Shown here: positions 51,546 through 62,760 of the stretch, in pieces | How the letters are laid out: each line of letters starts with the position of its first letter | Numbering within the stretch: position 1 is the stretch's first letter | Assembly: GCA_963764195.1 (NCBI GenBank) | Contig: CAVXRG010000008.1 | Coordinates: 242,664-306,663, forward strand | Source of the DNA: JBDSSS01 sp963764195 | Lineage (GTDB): Bacteria > Actinomycetota > Actinomycetes > Actinomycetales > Dermatophilaceae | Reading direction: 5' to 3' | Length of the DNA stretch: 64,000 bases | Program-made: the position numbers and the translations under genes | The notes under the pieces: model-generated | Told to the model about the DNA's origin: nothing | The model's input: only the letters and a program-made list of their open reading frames with translations | Database searches by the model: none

Positions 51546-54372
51546 TGAGCGACTACTCGTTCGACGAGCTGCTCGAGCGCTTCGAGCAGGAGCAGACCCC
51601 CGAGCGCTTGGGCCACGTCCTCAGCCGGGCCTGGTACCAGCAGGGCCTCGTGACCCTCCCGGCCGCCCTGCTGCGCGCCCACCCGGCCGTCGCCGACGGC
51701 GCTCGATGCACGAGGTGCCGAGCTGGCCAAGCGCATCCTCGGCGCCGACCGCCTCCTCAACGAGGGGATCAGCCTCCCCGCCCGGGGGAGCGGGCCGGCC
51801 TACCGTCCCGAGCGTGGCCGGGTCATGTACTGCGCCTACTCGACCCCGGCGTTCAACACCAACGGCTACTCGGTCCGCACCCGCGGCGTGGCGGCGGGAC
51901 TCAAGCAGTCCGGGAGCGACGTCGTGGTCGTCGGCCGTTCCGGCTACCCGTGGGACACGAAGACGGATGTGAAGCACCCCTCGTCGGTGCGCCACGTGGT
52001 CTCCCTCGACGGTGTCGACTACGTCCACCTTCCCGGTCACAAGCTCGGGAGCCTCCCGACCGACCACTACGTGCTCGAGTGCGCCGACGCCTTCGTCAGG
52101 GAGGCGCGCCTGACGCGGCCGAGCGTCATCCACGCCGCCTCCAACTACCAGATCGGGCTGGCCGGCCTGATCGCCGCTCGCCGGCTGGGCCTTCCCTTCG
52201 TCTACGAGGTGCGCGGGCTCTGGGAGATCACCGAGGCCTCGGACAAGCCGGGGTGGGAGTCCGACGGACCGCTACCGCCAGCAGGTCCAGCTCGAGACCC
52301 TCGTGGCGACCGAGGCGGACGGCGTGCTCGCGATCACGGCCCAGACCCGCGACGAGCTGGTCCGCCGGGGCGTGGACCCTGAGCGGATCACGCTGGCGCC
52401 CAACGCCGTCGACCCGCACGAGTTCCTACCCCTGCCGAAGGACGAGGCGTATGCCGCCCGTCACAAGATCCGCACGGACGTGCCGGTCATCGGCTTCGCC
52501 GGCAGCATGGTGCCCTACGAGGGGCTGGGCCTGCTGCTCGACGCCTCGGCCATCCTGCGCGACGCCGGCGTCGACTTCCAGGTGGTGCTCGCCGGCTCGG
52601 GCAACGCGGAGCCGGGTCTCAAGGACCAGGTCGCCGAGCTCGGCCTCGAGCCGTCGTCCGCTTCCTCGGCCGCGTCCCCGGGGCCGAGATGCCGCGACTG
52701 CTGAGCACGCTCGACATCATGCCCTGCCCCCGACTCTCGCTGCCCGTCACCGAGATGGTGTCCCCGCTCAAGCCGCTGGAGGCTCTCAGCAGTGGCAAGG
52801 CGGTTGTCCTCTCCGACGTGGCGCCGCCACCGGGACATCGCCGGCGCCGGATCGAGGAGCGCGCGCTGCTCTTCCCCGCCGGTGACGCGGAGGGCCTCGC
52901 GTCCGTCCTGCGGCGCCTCATCGAGCAGCCCGGACCTCCGCACCGACCTCGGTCGCACCGGGCGGCTGTGGTGCCTCGAGGAGCGGACGTGGTCAGACCT
53001 CGCCGCCGGGATGCGCTCCGCGCACGCCGCGGCAGCGAAGGTCAACCGGGACGCTGCCGCCGCGCGCGAGGCGGTCGTCCCCTCTCCAGCCCTCCGCGTC
53101 GGTCTCGTGGCTGACGAGTTCACGACCGAGACGCTCGCCGCGTCCGTGCAGGTGGTCCCGCTCGACCGCGACCGCTGGCGGGCCGACGTCGAGTCCGGCC
53201 TCGACCTGGTCTTCATCGAGTCGGCGTGGAAGGGCAACGGCGGGCAGTGGCACCGCGGCGTCGGCTACTACTCGCCGGAGGAGCACGCCGACATCGCCGG
53301 ACGTGCTCGCGGCTCGCCCGCGAGCGAGGCATCCCCACGGTCTTCTGGAACAAGGAGGACCCGATCCACTTCGAGCGGTTCGTGCGCACCGCCTCGCTGT
53401 GCGACCACGTCTTCACGACGGACGGCAACCGGGTCGTGCCCTACCTCGCGGCGGGCGTCGGGACGGGTCAAGTCGGCGTCCTCGCTGCCCTTCTACGCGC
53501 AGCCCACGGATCCACAACCCGCTCCCCGGCAAGCGACCCTTCGAGCCGAGCGTCGCCTACGCCGGCACCTTCTACGGGGAGCGCTACGCGAAGCGGTCGA
53601 AGGAGCTGTCCCGGCTGCTCGAGACGGTCCGCCCCTTCGGGCTGGCCATCTACGACCGGCAGGCGATGGTCCCCGACTCGCCCTACCACTTCCCGGACGC
53701 CTTCCGGAGCGTCGTGCGAGGCTCCCTGCCCTACGACGAGGTGATCGACTCCTACAAGGCCCACCTCGCCAACCTCAACGTCAACTCCGTCGCCGGCTCG
53801 CCCTCGATGTTCTCGCGCCGCGTCGTCGAGGTGGCCGCCTGCGGTGGGCGTCGTGCTGTCCGGACCCGGCCGGGGCATCGACGAGACCTTCGGCACCGCC
53901 ATCCCGACGAGTGGCGACCCGTCCGTGTGGCGGGCCCTCGTCCGGGCCTGGGCGACCGACCCGCAGGAGCGGCTGCGCGAGGCCTGGCTGCAGATGCGGG
54001 CCGTGCTGAGGGCGCACACGGTGGGCACGGCGCTCACCATCGTCGCTCGCACGGCCGGGATCCCCGTCGCCGCTGAGCACCTGCCGACGTATGCCGTCGC
54101 AGCTGCGCACCGACGACCGCGCGGTCGTCGAGTCGCTCGCGCGCCAGTCCGTGCTCCCGACCGAGGTGTGGTGTGAGGGCCTGGACGACGACTCGCTCGA
54201 CGCCCTGCGCGAGCGAGGCGTCCTCGTCCGGCAGGGGCCGGAGGGAGAGCTGGCTGAGACGTCCGCCGACTTCGTCGGTCAGCTGGACCGTGTGGTCCCC
54301 AGGACGCACTTCGAGGACCTTCTGCTCAGCCAGGACTTCGGGCCGTTCGACCGGATGACGACGGTGAGCTGA
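51546..54372 (+). pseudogene. GT4 plus CgeB-like multidomain glycosyltransferase, at least nine frameshifts
   Basis: Read piecewise it is one conserved protein: SDYSFDELLERFEQEQTPER; MYCAYSTPAFNTNGYSVRTR, VYEVRGLWEITEASDKPGWE, IGFAGSMVPYEGLGLLLDAS, MVSPLKPLEALSSGKAVVLS (GT4); then VFIESAWKGNGGQWHRG, GIPTVFWNKEDPIHFERF, AYAGTFYGERYAKRSKEL, LNVNSVAGSPSMFSRRVVE (CgeB-like). Shifts lie near 51700, 52260, 52650, 52830, 52935, 53300, 53480, 53845 and 54090, mostly in G/C runs. No in-frame stops occur between them, which favours sequencing error. The CgeB half duplicates that of 31090-32980. Confidence 0.75.
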
Positions 54373-54379
54373 CCCCGAT

Positions 54380-55565
54380 CTCGCACCCGGCCGACCGCTC
54401 GCGTCCCCGACCGACGGCTTCGACACCACCGACGGACTGGTCGCTCGGGACGTCCTGGGCCGGTCGGCCGATCTCGACGCAGCCCTGCGGGTCAGGGGCC
54501 TGCGGGGAGTCGAGCTGCTCGTCCCAGTCGCGTCGGAGCCTCTCTCGAGGCCGAGCCGGGGCGAGCCTTCCAGACGCAGTCCGTCAGCGGCCGGACCGTG
54601 CTCGTCGCCGGCCACGACCTCAAGTTCGCCGGCCGGCTCATCAGCCGCGCTCGAGGACGCTGGCGCCCAGGTGCTCCAAGACCACTGGCAGTCGCACACC
54701 GCGCACGACGAGGCGGTGTCGTCCGAGCTGCTCAGCCGGGCCGACATCGTCTTCTGCGAGTGGGGCCTCGGCAACGCCGTCTGGTACTCCGAGCGCGTCG
54801 GCGCCGCACCAACGACTCATCGTGCGGGTCCACCTGCAAGAGCTGTCCCGGCCCTACCTCGCGCAGACCCGGCACTCGGCGGTCGACGCCTACGTCTTCG
54901 TCGGGGAGCTCATCAAGGAAGCAGCCGTGCACAGCCACGGGGTTCCACCCGAGAAGTGCCATCGTCATCGCCAACATCGGTGGACGTCGACGCGCTCGAC
55001 CTGCCCAAGGAGGCCGATGCGCGCACTCACCCTCGGGCTGGTCGGGATCGTCCCGCAGCGCAAGCGTCTCGACCTGGCTCTCGACGTGCTCGAGCGGCTG
55101 CTCGAGACACGACGCGCGCTATCGCCTGCGGATCAAGGGCAAGACCCCCGCGGACTACCCATGGATGAGCCAGCGCCCTGAGGAGATGGGCTACTACGAC
55201 GAGCAGTTCGCGCGCATCGAGCGCCATCAACGCCGCGCACCCGGGAGCTGTGGTGCTTCGACGGCCATGGCGACGACATGCCCGAGTGGTACCGGTCCAT
55301 CGGCGTTGCACTCTCGGTCAGCGACTTCGAGTCCTTCCACCTCACCATCGCCGACGGCGCCGCCTCCGGAGCTCTTCCCGCCCTGCTGGCGTGGGACGGC
55401 GCCGAGTACATCTACCCGAAGGACTGGATCAGCCCCTCGGTGGACGCGTTGGCGGAGCGGTTGCTGACCACGCGACTCGACCCGACGGCATACAGCGACG
55501 TTGCCCGCGAGCGATTCGACGCCGCGCGAGTCGCCCACCGGCTGGTCACCATCATCGCCGGCTGA
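54380..55565 (+). pseudogene. GT4-like glycosyltransferase C-terminal part, several frameshifts
   Basis: Pieces in three frames: DTTDGLVARDVLGRSADLDA, TVLVAGHDLKFAGRLI, AVSSELLSRADIVFCEWGLG, YVFVGELIKEAAVHSHGVPP, LGLVGIVPQRKRLDLALDVL, and from 55278 an open run with FESFHLTIADGAASGALPAL and DVARERFDAARVAHRLVTII to the stop at 55565. Closely related to the last 330 residues of the intact gene at 47448-49604. It may be the C-terminal module of the preceding broken gene or a separate transferase. Confidence 0.72.
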
Positions 55566-55597
55566 CCCGGCCCACGATCAAGAGGAGAAGCTGACAG

Positions 55598-57444
55598 GTG
55601 CGACTGGTTTTCGCTGCTCGAGTCAAGAACCACGTTCCCGCGGGGGAGCTGGCGCCGCTCAAACGAGCCATGGCCCGGGCTGTCGTTGCGCTCGATGCAG
55701 TAGCACCCTGGCCGGCCGAGCACACAGTGGACGACCTGCGCTGGACCCCGAGCGGCGGTCGTGTCGGAATCCTCCTGCGGAGCAATGAGCCTGAGTCGAC
55801 ACCGACCCGCTTGGGGTGGATCGGCAACAAGGCGCGGGCCTGGGCATGGACTGGGGTCATCGGGGAGGACCTAGTCGAACAGCTGCGCGGAGGAGACCAC
55901 ACGAAGAGCTGCAGTGGCTGACGCCGTCGACGACGGGATCGGCAGTTTCGCCATGATCGGAGCCACGCCCGACTCACTCCGCGTCTTCACCAACGTGCAC
56001 CGGTCCGAGGCGATGTATTACGCCGAGGTGGGTGACGTGGTCCTCTTCAGCAACTCGGCTGCCGTCCTCAATCTCGTACGACATGGGTCGACTACGCCGG
56101 TCTACAGTGCCATCGGGCTCGCCGGTGCGATCGTGCACGGGCTCCCGCTGACCGAGTCGACGGTCTTCGCCGACGTGCGGATCGCGCCAGCCGGGTCGCG
56201 ACTCGTCTCCGACGGCAGGCACGACCTGCGCGTAGAGGATCGTTACGTATGGCAGGCGGACGTCGATGCCGGTTTAGATGACGTCGCGTCCGCGATCGCC
56301 GACAGCCTCGTCACTTATGCGAAGACGCTCGCCGGCGGGGCGGACAAGGTCATTGCTGCCATCACCGGGGGTAAGGACAGCCGCCTCGTGGTGTCGGCAC
56401 TCACCGCTGCCGGGATCCCGTTCACCGCATACACCAACGGTTTGGACGAGAGCGGCGAGGTGCACATCGGCAGGCAGGTGGCGGCGTTGCTCGGGGCAGA
56501 GCATCGGATCAACCGCCCCGCCATGACGAGGGCTTCGTCTGGCCGGTCCGTCGTCGCGGCTCAGCCGGAGCTTCAGGCGTGGATGACCCTGCGGTCCACC
56601 GGCGGGCTCGGAAATGCCTTTACGACCCTGCCCGACCCGGCCAAGTCCCACGTCCTCATTACGTCGTCGGTGAACCTAGGCGGTCAGGGTGGTGAGATTG
56701 TTCGTGGCGGATGGGCCCGCTCTCTCGCAGGCACGGACCACGGCCGCGACAGCGCCCTGCGAGTCCTCGGTGGTCTCTGGTTCAACAACTCGGACCTGCT
56801 CTCGCCCTTGGCGCTGGAGGCGGTCAAGCGAGACCTCGCCGGCAGCCTCGAGCGGGTCGGCGACGTGCCCGTCCGAGGGATGCTCGACGTCTATGTGCGC
56901 GACCGAACGGGGCGATGGCTGGCGACCATGCGCCACGGTGAGTCAGTCGTGGCGCCTCACGCCACGCTTCTGATCAACAACCGAATGGTGCGACGCATCC
57001 TGGCGGCGCCGGACGCGACGCTGGTCGAGGAACGGCTGGCTCATCGCGTCATGAACACCATCGTGCCCGGGATCGCCGACCTGCCCGCCTTCCGGGATCG
57101 ATGGGCGTTCGAGGCCAAGGGCCCGAACGCCTTCCACGATCCCGGAGGCTGGGCCGCTCGCGCCCCCTACACCGCCACCGACGCGCCGCGAGCCAACTTC
57201 AACTGGAGGGTGAGTTACACACCCGCTCTTGCGAAGTACTTCAGGTCATACGTCCTCGACCACGAGTCGAGCCGGCTCTTCGAAGTGATCAACCGGGGGC
57301 CGTCGAGGGGATGCTGAAGGGGAAGCGTACTGCGCTCCGGCAGCGTGGGCCCTTTCCTCGGCCCAGTACACGTTGAACAACGGGTGGCTTGCTGACCGCC
57401 CCGCGTCGCCAGACACGATCGAGATCGAGGTTCCTGAGGCATGA
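55598..57444 (+). pseudogene. Asparagine-synthase-like protein with intact PP-loop (three frameshifts)
   Basis: About 610 residues if corrected. Starts ATG or GTG near 55598 (MRLVFAARVKNHVPAGELA); the residue after the start is not Cys, so it cannot act as a glutamine amidotransferase. Shift near 55905, then NVHRSEAMYYAEVGDVVLFS and the ATP-pyrophosphatase loop AAITGGKDSRLVVSALTAAG, plus NGLDESGEVHIGRQVAALLG. Shifts near 57300 and 57345 restore a C-terminus ending NGWLADRPASPDTIEIEVPE, whose TGA (57442-57444) overlaps the ATG of the next gene. It could form an amide or adenylate on a sugar acid or amino-sugar. Related to the degenerate copy at 38-40 kb. Confidence 0.75.
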
Positions 57445-58279
57445 AGGAAAACCCGGACGCGGACCAGCGCGCCGAGACGCGCGTCTTGATTTATGGCAGT
57501 TGTGTGTCCCGGGACACCTTCAGTTCCTGCCCGACACGTTCCGACTGGTGACCTATGTGGCTCGACAGTCGGCTATCAGCGCGGGAGCGCCCGCGAAAGG
57601 CGTCAGGACCGTCTGCGGCAGCTCCCGTCCGCGTTTCAGAACCGGATGGTCAGCGGCGACGTACGTGGTGACCTGGTGACGGTGCTCGAGCGGCATGCCG
57701 CGAGCCTCGACGTTCTCCTTCTCGACCTCATCGACGAGCGCGGAGGCGTCATCCCGGTCGGCGGCGGTTACGTGACCAAGCTCTCCGAGATGTGGGGAGC
57801 GGGCGGCCGCGAGGTGGCCACGGGCCTGCCAGTGCTCGAGTTCGGTACCGACGAGCACTTCGAAGCGTGGGCGTTGGCCTTCGAGTCGTGGTGCTCGAGA
57901 TTGACAGGCTGGGGCTGAAGGACGATCAGTGCTCCTGCGAACGCCCTGGGCAAGGCTTGCACCGGATGGGACAGCCATTCCTATCCCGGGCTGGATGACC
58001 GATCCGAGCACAGCAAACCGGCTCTACTCTGGTACTTCGAGCACGTGGCCCGCCTCGGGCTCGCGGTCATCGATCTTCCTGAAGACCTGGCGCGCTCTCC
58101 CCCTGGACCACCGGTGGGGGGCCAGTCCGTTTCACTACACGGAGTCTGCCTACCGCTTCCTGGCGTCTGGGATCACAGACTTCGTCGCGCGCGCCGCCGC
58201 TTCGGACACCGGGGGGAGGCGGTCGTCACCCCGGCCCCACCACTCGCATGTTCTCCCTGGAAACGGTTCGCAGGGATAA
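57441..58279 (+). pseudogene. DUF6270 protein, copy 2 (several frameshifts)
   Basis: ATG 57441 gives MKENPDADQRAETRVLIYGS followed by CVSRDT; then in other frames VTYVARQSAISAGAPAKG, LLLDLIDERGGVIPVGG, EFGTDEHFEAWALAF, a WMTDPSTANRL block, VIDLPED, and ASPFHYTESAYRF. The block order is identical to the intact copy at 45290. Coupled by 4-nt overlap to the asparagine-synthase-like gene upstream. Shifts near 57515, 57610, 57905, 57960 and 58035; the end is uncertain. Confidence 0.75.
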
Positions 58280-59265
58280 AGTGCCGCGACGGCACACCAC
58301 CGCATGGGGATCGCCCCAGGGGGTGTTCGCTTCCGTCGACGAGCTGGTCGCGGCGCCCCTGCACAATGGCCTCGTCACCTGGACCACCGACGTGGCGCCC
58401 GTGGACCTGCTCATCGAGGACAACCAGGCGGCGACGACGATCGTGAGTCTCCACGCCGCCATGGGGCAGAAGCCCATGGACCTCCCCATCTTCACCGGTC
58501 GATCCGTAACTGAAGGACTCCCCGTCAACCGGATTTTCGTGTCTGATGCGAGCCTCTGCCTCGATGCCGATCTCAAACTGGCATGGTATCTGGGCGCGGA
58601 AGGGCTTCGATCTCACGCAGCTCTTGCACGAGGTGATCGCTACGCTGCAGGCTCGGGTTGGGTGCCAGTCACCTTGTCTTCTTCGGGATGTCCGGGGGAG
58701 GTTTTGCAGCGCTCAACCTCTCTCACACCTTTGGCGATTCATTGGCCGTGCCCGTCAACGCACAGACCCGGATCGCGGACTACCACCAGCCGGCGTGGCA
58801 GGCCTACATGGCTGCGTGCTTCGGAGCGTCGAGTGAGACGGGAAGAGTCGCTCGCGGCCCTGGACGCGAACCCTCGCGCCGACCTGGTCGGTCTACGGTG
58901 CGGGGTTCGGGAACCGCGTCATCACTGCAAACTCGCAAGACGCGCATGTCACCACACAGCTTACGACGTGGCTTCAGGCGCTCCCACACCGCGACAGTGT
59001 TCACCTGCTTCTCCGGGAGTGGGGCCGCGGTCACGTGCCGCCGTCGGCGCGGGACCTGCGAACGCTGATGCAAGGCGTGTCCCAGGTCGGCGGAGATTGG
59101 TCCGCCTTCGCCCGACGGTGGGGAGCGGTGACCGCCTCGGGTGAACGGGCTTTGCTGCCGCCACCGGTGGCTGATCCGTCAGCGAAAGGGTCCGGCCGAG
59201 GTCTCGCCGGGCTCGAAAGTCTCCGTGCCCAGCCTGACGATGTCGACAGCCGAGGAGGCATGTGA
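58248..59265 (+). pseudogene. Alpha/beta-hydrolase-like protein (several frameshifts)
   Basis: First segment 58248-58605: FASVDELVAAPLHNGLVTWT, DLLIEDNQAATTIVSLHAAM, NRIFVSDASLCLDADLKLAW. Then DLTQLLHEVIATLQARVG, and HLVFFGMSGGGFAALNLSH, where GMSGG is a nucleophile elbow (G-x-S-x-G), then DYHQPAWQAYMAACFGAS, ITANSQDAHVTTQL and VHLLLREWGRGHVPPSARDL (late His). Probably an esterase, lyase or acyltransferase acting on the glycan; substrate unknown. The apparent end overlaps the convergent heparinase-like gene by 87 bases, so one of the two ends is misread. Confidence 0.6.
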
Positions 59266-60986
59266 GTACGTGGCGAACCATCCATTCCCCAGGGCGGCAC
59301 TGCGTCGCCGTGCCCCTGGCCGGGACCAGGACACGACGTCCGCGCCCGAGCTGGACACATTCATTTCAACGCTGGCGTCCGGTGCGGTGTCCGCGCCGGA
59401 GAAGTCGATGAGTGTCAGCAGTCGCGTTGCGGCCCCGTTGCTCGACATTAACAGGGTGCGCGTTGGGGGTCTTTTCCCGCCAGCGATAGGAGGTCCAGCC
59501 CTGCCATGGAGCCGTGCGGCCCTTGACGACGGAGACGTGCGGGTCCGCACCGAGAGGCACGAACCAGGTTTTTGTCGTGGCCTGCGAAGAGAGCACGGCC
59601 GCGCCCTCAACGCGATGACTGGCGGATGGTTCGAGATGCCAGGTCTGGGTCGCTGTCACGACGGAGTCCGATTGGATGTCGTCGACGACGATGAGTGCTT
59701 CGAGGTCCCACATCATGACGACCCGACGTCTGATCTCGACGCCTGGATAGCCACTCATCCAGAAACTTGTAGTCCTCGCCGTACTCCTTGATCTGACTGC
59801 GCAACAGTCTGACATCCGCTCGTTTGTCATACTCGATGCCTTCGATGAGTACCGAGTTATGAGCAGCGCGAGAGAGCACGTGGGCGCGGAACGGGTCCAC
59901 GGCGTCGTAGGCGTACTTCCCCCCGTCCACGAGCACCGGAGTCCCACGGTGGAACAACGTCAGGGACCCGCCGTTGACGTGACCGTGGATGCGGTTCTGC
60001 GGTCCAAACCGCAGAGAGTAGAAGGTCGTCTCCGAGAAGGGGCGTCCAGTGCCACCCCAGCCGCTGCGTCCGAACACGTAGCCGCCCCGGTAGACCTCGA
60101 CTCGCTCCGGGGGAGGAGTGCCGTCTTGACCATCCGATGATACATATGCGACCGCGGGATGGGGGATCCCTCGAGGGGAGAAGACCTCGGTGTCGCCGAT
60201 CAGCTCATACGTGCCATCGGGCCGCGTGGCGTGAGCCATGGCCAGGGGGGCTCTCTCGATCCGGTTGAACTCGGGAGGCGCCGCGCCTCGGACGATCTCA
60301 ACCCGTCTCTTGCTCAGGTTCCACCAGCTGTAGTTGATCTGGTGGTACTGGACCGCTCCCTCCTCGTTGACCCCTTCCTCGTCGTAGGCACTCATCAGCA
60401 TGGTGGTCATGCGTTTGATCGCCAGCTCAACCCAGTCGTCACGCTCGAGCACAGCGCCGATGACCAAGAGGCCTTGATGCTGCTGGAGCGCGTGGTTGCC
60501 GATGCGAATGTGCTTCTCGTCCTCCAGCCAGCGACCGTGCTGCTCGATGGAGGCGAGGACGGCCGGCACCGCGTCAGGTCGGTGCTCCGTCAGCATCGGT
60601 AGCCCGAAACACATGATCATGGCGCGGACCGCCTCGACCATGTCACCCCAGGAGTAGGTGGCGCGGCCTCTACCAGGGGGATTGGCCTCGACCCATGACG
60701 TGACGACAGCGACCCAGAGATCAACACCGGCGGCGTCCCCCTTGTCCGCCCTGCGTCTCAACGGGTCGAGCCATCTGAGCATGTGGAACTGAGCGACCCA
60801 GTTCACCTCGCCGAAGGGGTTCTCGTTCCACTTGATCGTGTCTGGTAACCGCCACAAGCGGTGCGGTTTCAAGGTCAGCTCACCGCGCAGCAGGGCCGCA
60901 GCCTCAAGGGCATCGCTCGAGAGGGCGGAGCAGCGGGCGCCGATCGCCTGACTGCGTGCGGCCTGCTCGGAGTAAGAGGGGGTCAA
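59179..60986 (-). pseudogene. Heparinase II/III-like protein (two or three frameshifts near its C-terminus)
   Basis: From ATG 60986 an open frame of about 410 codons: TIKWNENPFGEVNWVAQFHM, TYSWGDMVEAVRAMIMCFGL, HIRIGNHALQQHQGLLVIGA, NEEGAVQYHQINYSWWNLSK, FGPQNRIHGHVNGGSLTLFH, YAYDAVDPFRAHVLSRAAHN. These are the toroid and beta-sandwich blocks of heparinase II/III-family proteins, including the Tyr/His-rich active region. Near 59750 the frame shifts (YPGVEIRRRVVMMWDLEALI) and again near 59440, ending at 59179. In polysaccharide loci such proteins act as uronate lyases in chain trimming or turnover, which fits a uronic-acid polymer from wecC. Confidence 0.82.
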
Positions 60987-60992
60987 GGGGTG

Positions 60993-62750
60993 TCAGTCTC
61001 TCTCGTTCGGGGTTGCAGGTGCGACTGGAGAAGAAGCGTCCGGCGCCGCCCTGATCAGGGTGAAGGACCCGTCTTCCAGCCGATAGACGGCGCCGGGAAA
61101 GGTCCGCACCAGCCACTCGTTGTAGGACGACACCACTGCGGCCGACTCTTCGGAGGCACCGGGTGCGATGTCCATCAGGACAGCACTGATGTGGGGTCCA
61201 AAACGTTTCGCGAGCCGCGGGAGCGTCGATGTGGAACAGGTCCTGCAGCCGCGAGAGGGTGGCCCCCGCGGCTGCGTCCCGCGCTCCCATGACGTGGAAG
61301 ACCTCAGCCGCAGGTGAATCGAGCGCGAAATGGTCCCACTGACGCAGATAGTCCGACCACAGGGCCAAACCTGTCCCTGGGAAGACCACGTTTGACAGGA
61401 AGCGCACCGGCCGCACGGGCTGTCCGGTTCAGTGCCGAGTCCGCCAGCGCCTGAACGGGATTCGAGGAGAGGCACCGCTCGTCTCCCCAAGCGGCCACCA
61501 CAGAGGACGCCGTCCGGAACGGTGACCTCGATGGCCCATGAGAGCGGGACGTATCGGGCGGGAGCCAGGCCAGAACCGACAGCGCGCTGGTCACCGGCCG
61601 GATCAGGGCCCCTATAGGAGTCAGCGAGGCTGACGATCATCTGGTGGCCCTGAGTCGTGGACCAACCCAGCGACAGCATCGAGTTCCCATCGCCGATCGG
61701 TTCCTCGAACCAGGGGGTCCACAAGTCCACGACGGCCGCGTGGGATCCTGCGCCGCCCCATCAGACGTCGTGGGGCTGAGGTGAACGCGCCAGACTGGTT
61801 CTGTCGGCCGACCCAGAGCCCGGAGATCTCGATGTCGCTGGTTCCTATGCGGTCGGTGCGCTGGTCTAGTCCGCGGACGTGCAGCCGCCAGCGGGCGATG
61901 TGCACGTTCAGGGGAAGGGGAGCTCGGATGGTTCCCGCGGTTGCTCGGTCGCCAATGCCGACCACGGGAACACTGAGGGGCACTCGGACGGTCTTCTGTC
62001 CAGCCTCCCCGTCGCCCCGACCCACCGCAACTGCCCGGCGGACCTCTGCCATGAGCCACGCATACGCCTCCGGAACGTAGTGGTAGGGCGAGATGCCCCA
62101 CCGATGCCCGGCGTCGGTCAAGGCGAGCTCTGCCGGAAGAGTGACGACGGGCAGACCCAGCTCTTCGATGAAGGCGTAATAAGGGCGGTAGAGGTCATTC
62201 CAGTCGGCGGCAGACCGTTGCATGTACTGCGGAACCTGGTGCCCATCACGAGTTTGAGAGGCGAAGGGAACTCTTAGGACCACCGTCCTGCCCGTCAACC
62301 CGGCCGAGTCGAGTCTCTTGATGGCGGCGCGTGCGGCGGATCTCCAGCGTCGGAGATGCTCATCGGTCCCGAGCTCGAGGTCATCGACCACCGGGGAGAG
62401 GTCGTTCTTCACCCCGGACTCCTTCAGCTCCTGTGAGTCCGTGACGAATGAGCCACCCGTGAGTGGAACGACGCCGAGGCGCTCGTCGACGAGGTCCAGC
62501 ACGAGCGCATCGAGGTCAGCTGCGTGGAGCTCCAGAAGGTCGAGGCCAGCAGACGCGACGTCAGACGCGACCATACGGCGCTGGAACTCCGACGGGAGAT
62601 CTACCTCCACCGATAGTGGAGTCGGAGGGGAGGTCGCGCTGATGAGCGACTGTCGCGCAACGTATACGGTGACCACGCACTCGGGGTGGAGCGCAGCCAT
62701 GTCCCGGCTGACACAGCTCCCAGGATGCCGAGTCGCAGGGGAGTCGCCAT
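60993..62750 (-). pseudogene. DUF6270 protein, copy 3, with long C-terminal extension (several frameshifts)
   Basis: ATG 62750 begins MATPLRLGILG; one base is lost, then SCVSRDMAALHPECVVTVYV in the next frame. An open run follows: VYVARQSLISATSPPTPLSV, LVLDLVDERLGVVPLTGG, LELGTDEHLRRWR, RWGISPYHYVPEAYAWLMAE. Beyond about residue 240 an extra C-terminal region is spread over frames (VHIARWRLHVRGLDQRTDRI, EEPIGDGNSMLSLGWSTTQG, FLSNVVFPGTGLALWSDYLR, VLMDIAPGASEESAAVVSSY) to a stop at 60993. The extension may be a carbohydrate-binding or second SGNH-like module. Starts right after the beta-propeller gene. Confidence 0.7.
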
Positions 62751-62760
62751 GGCATCCACT

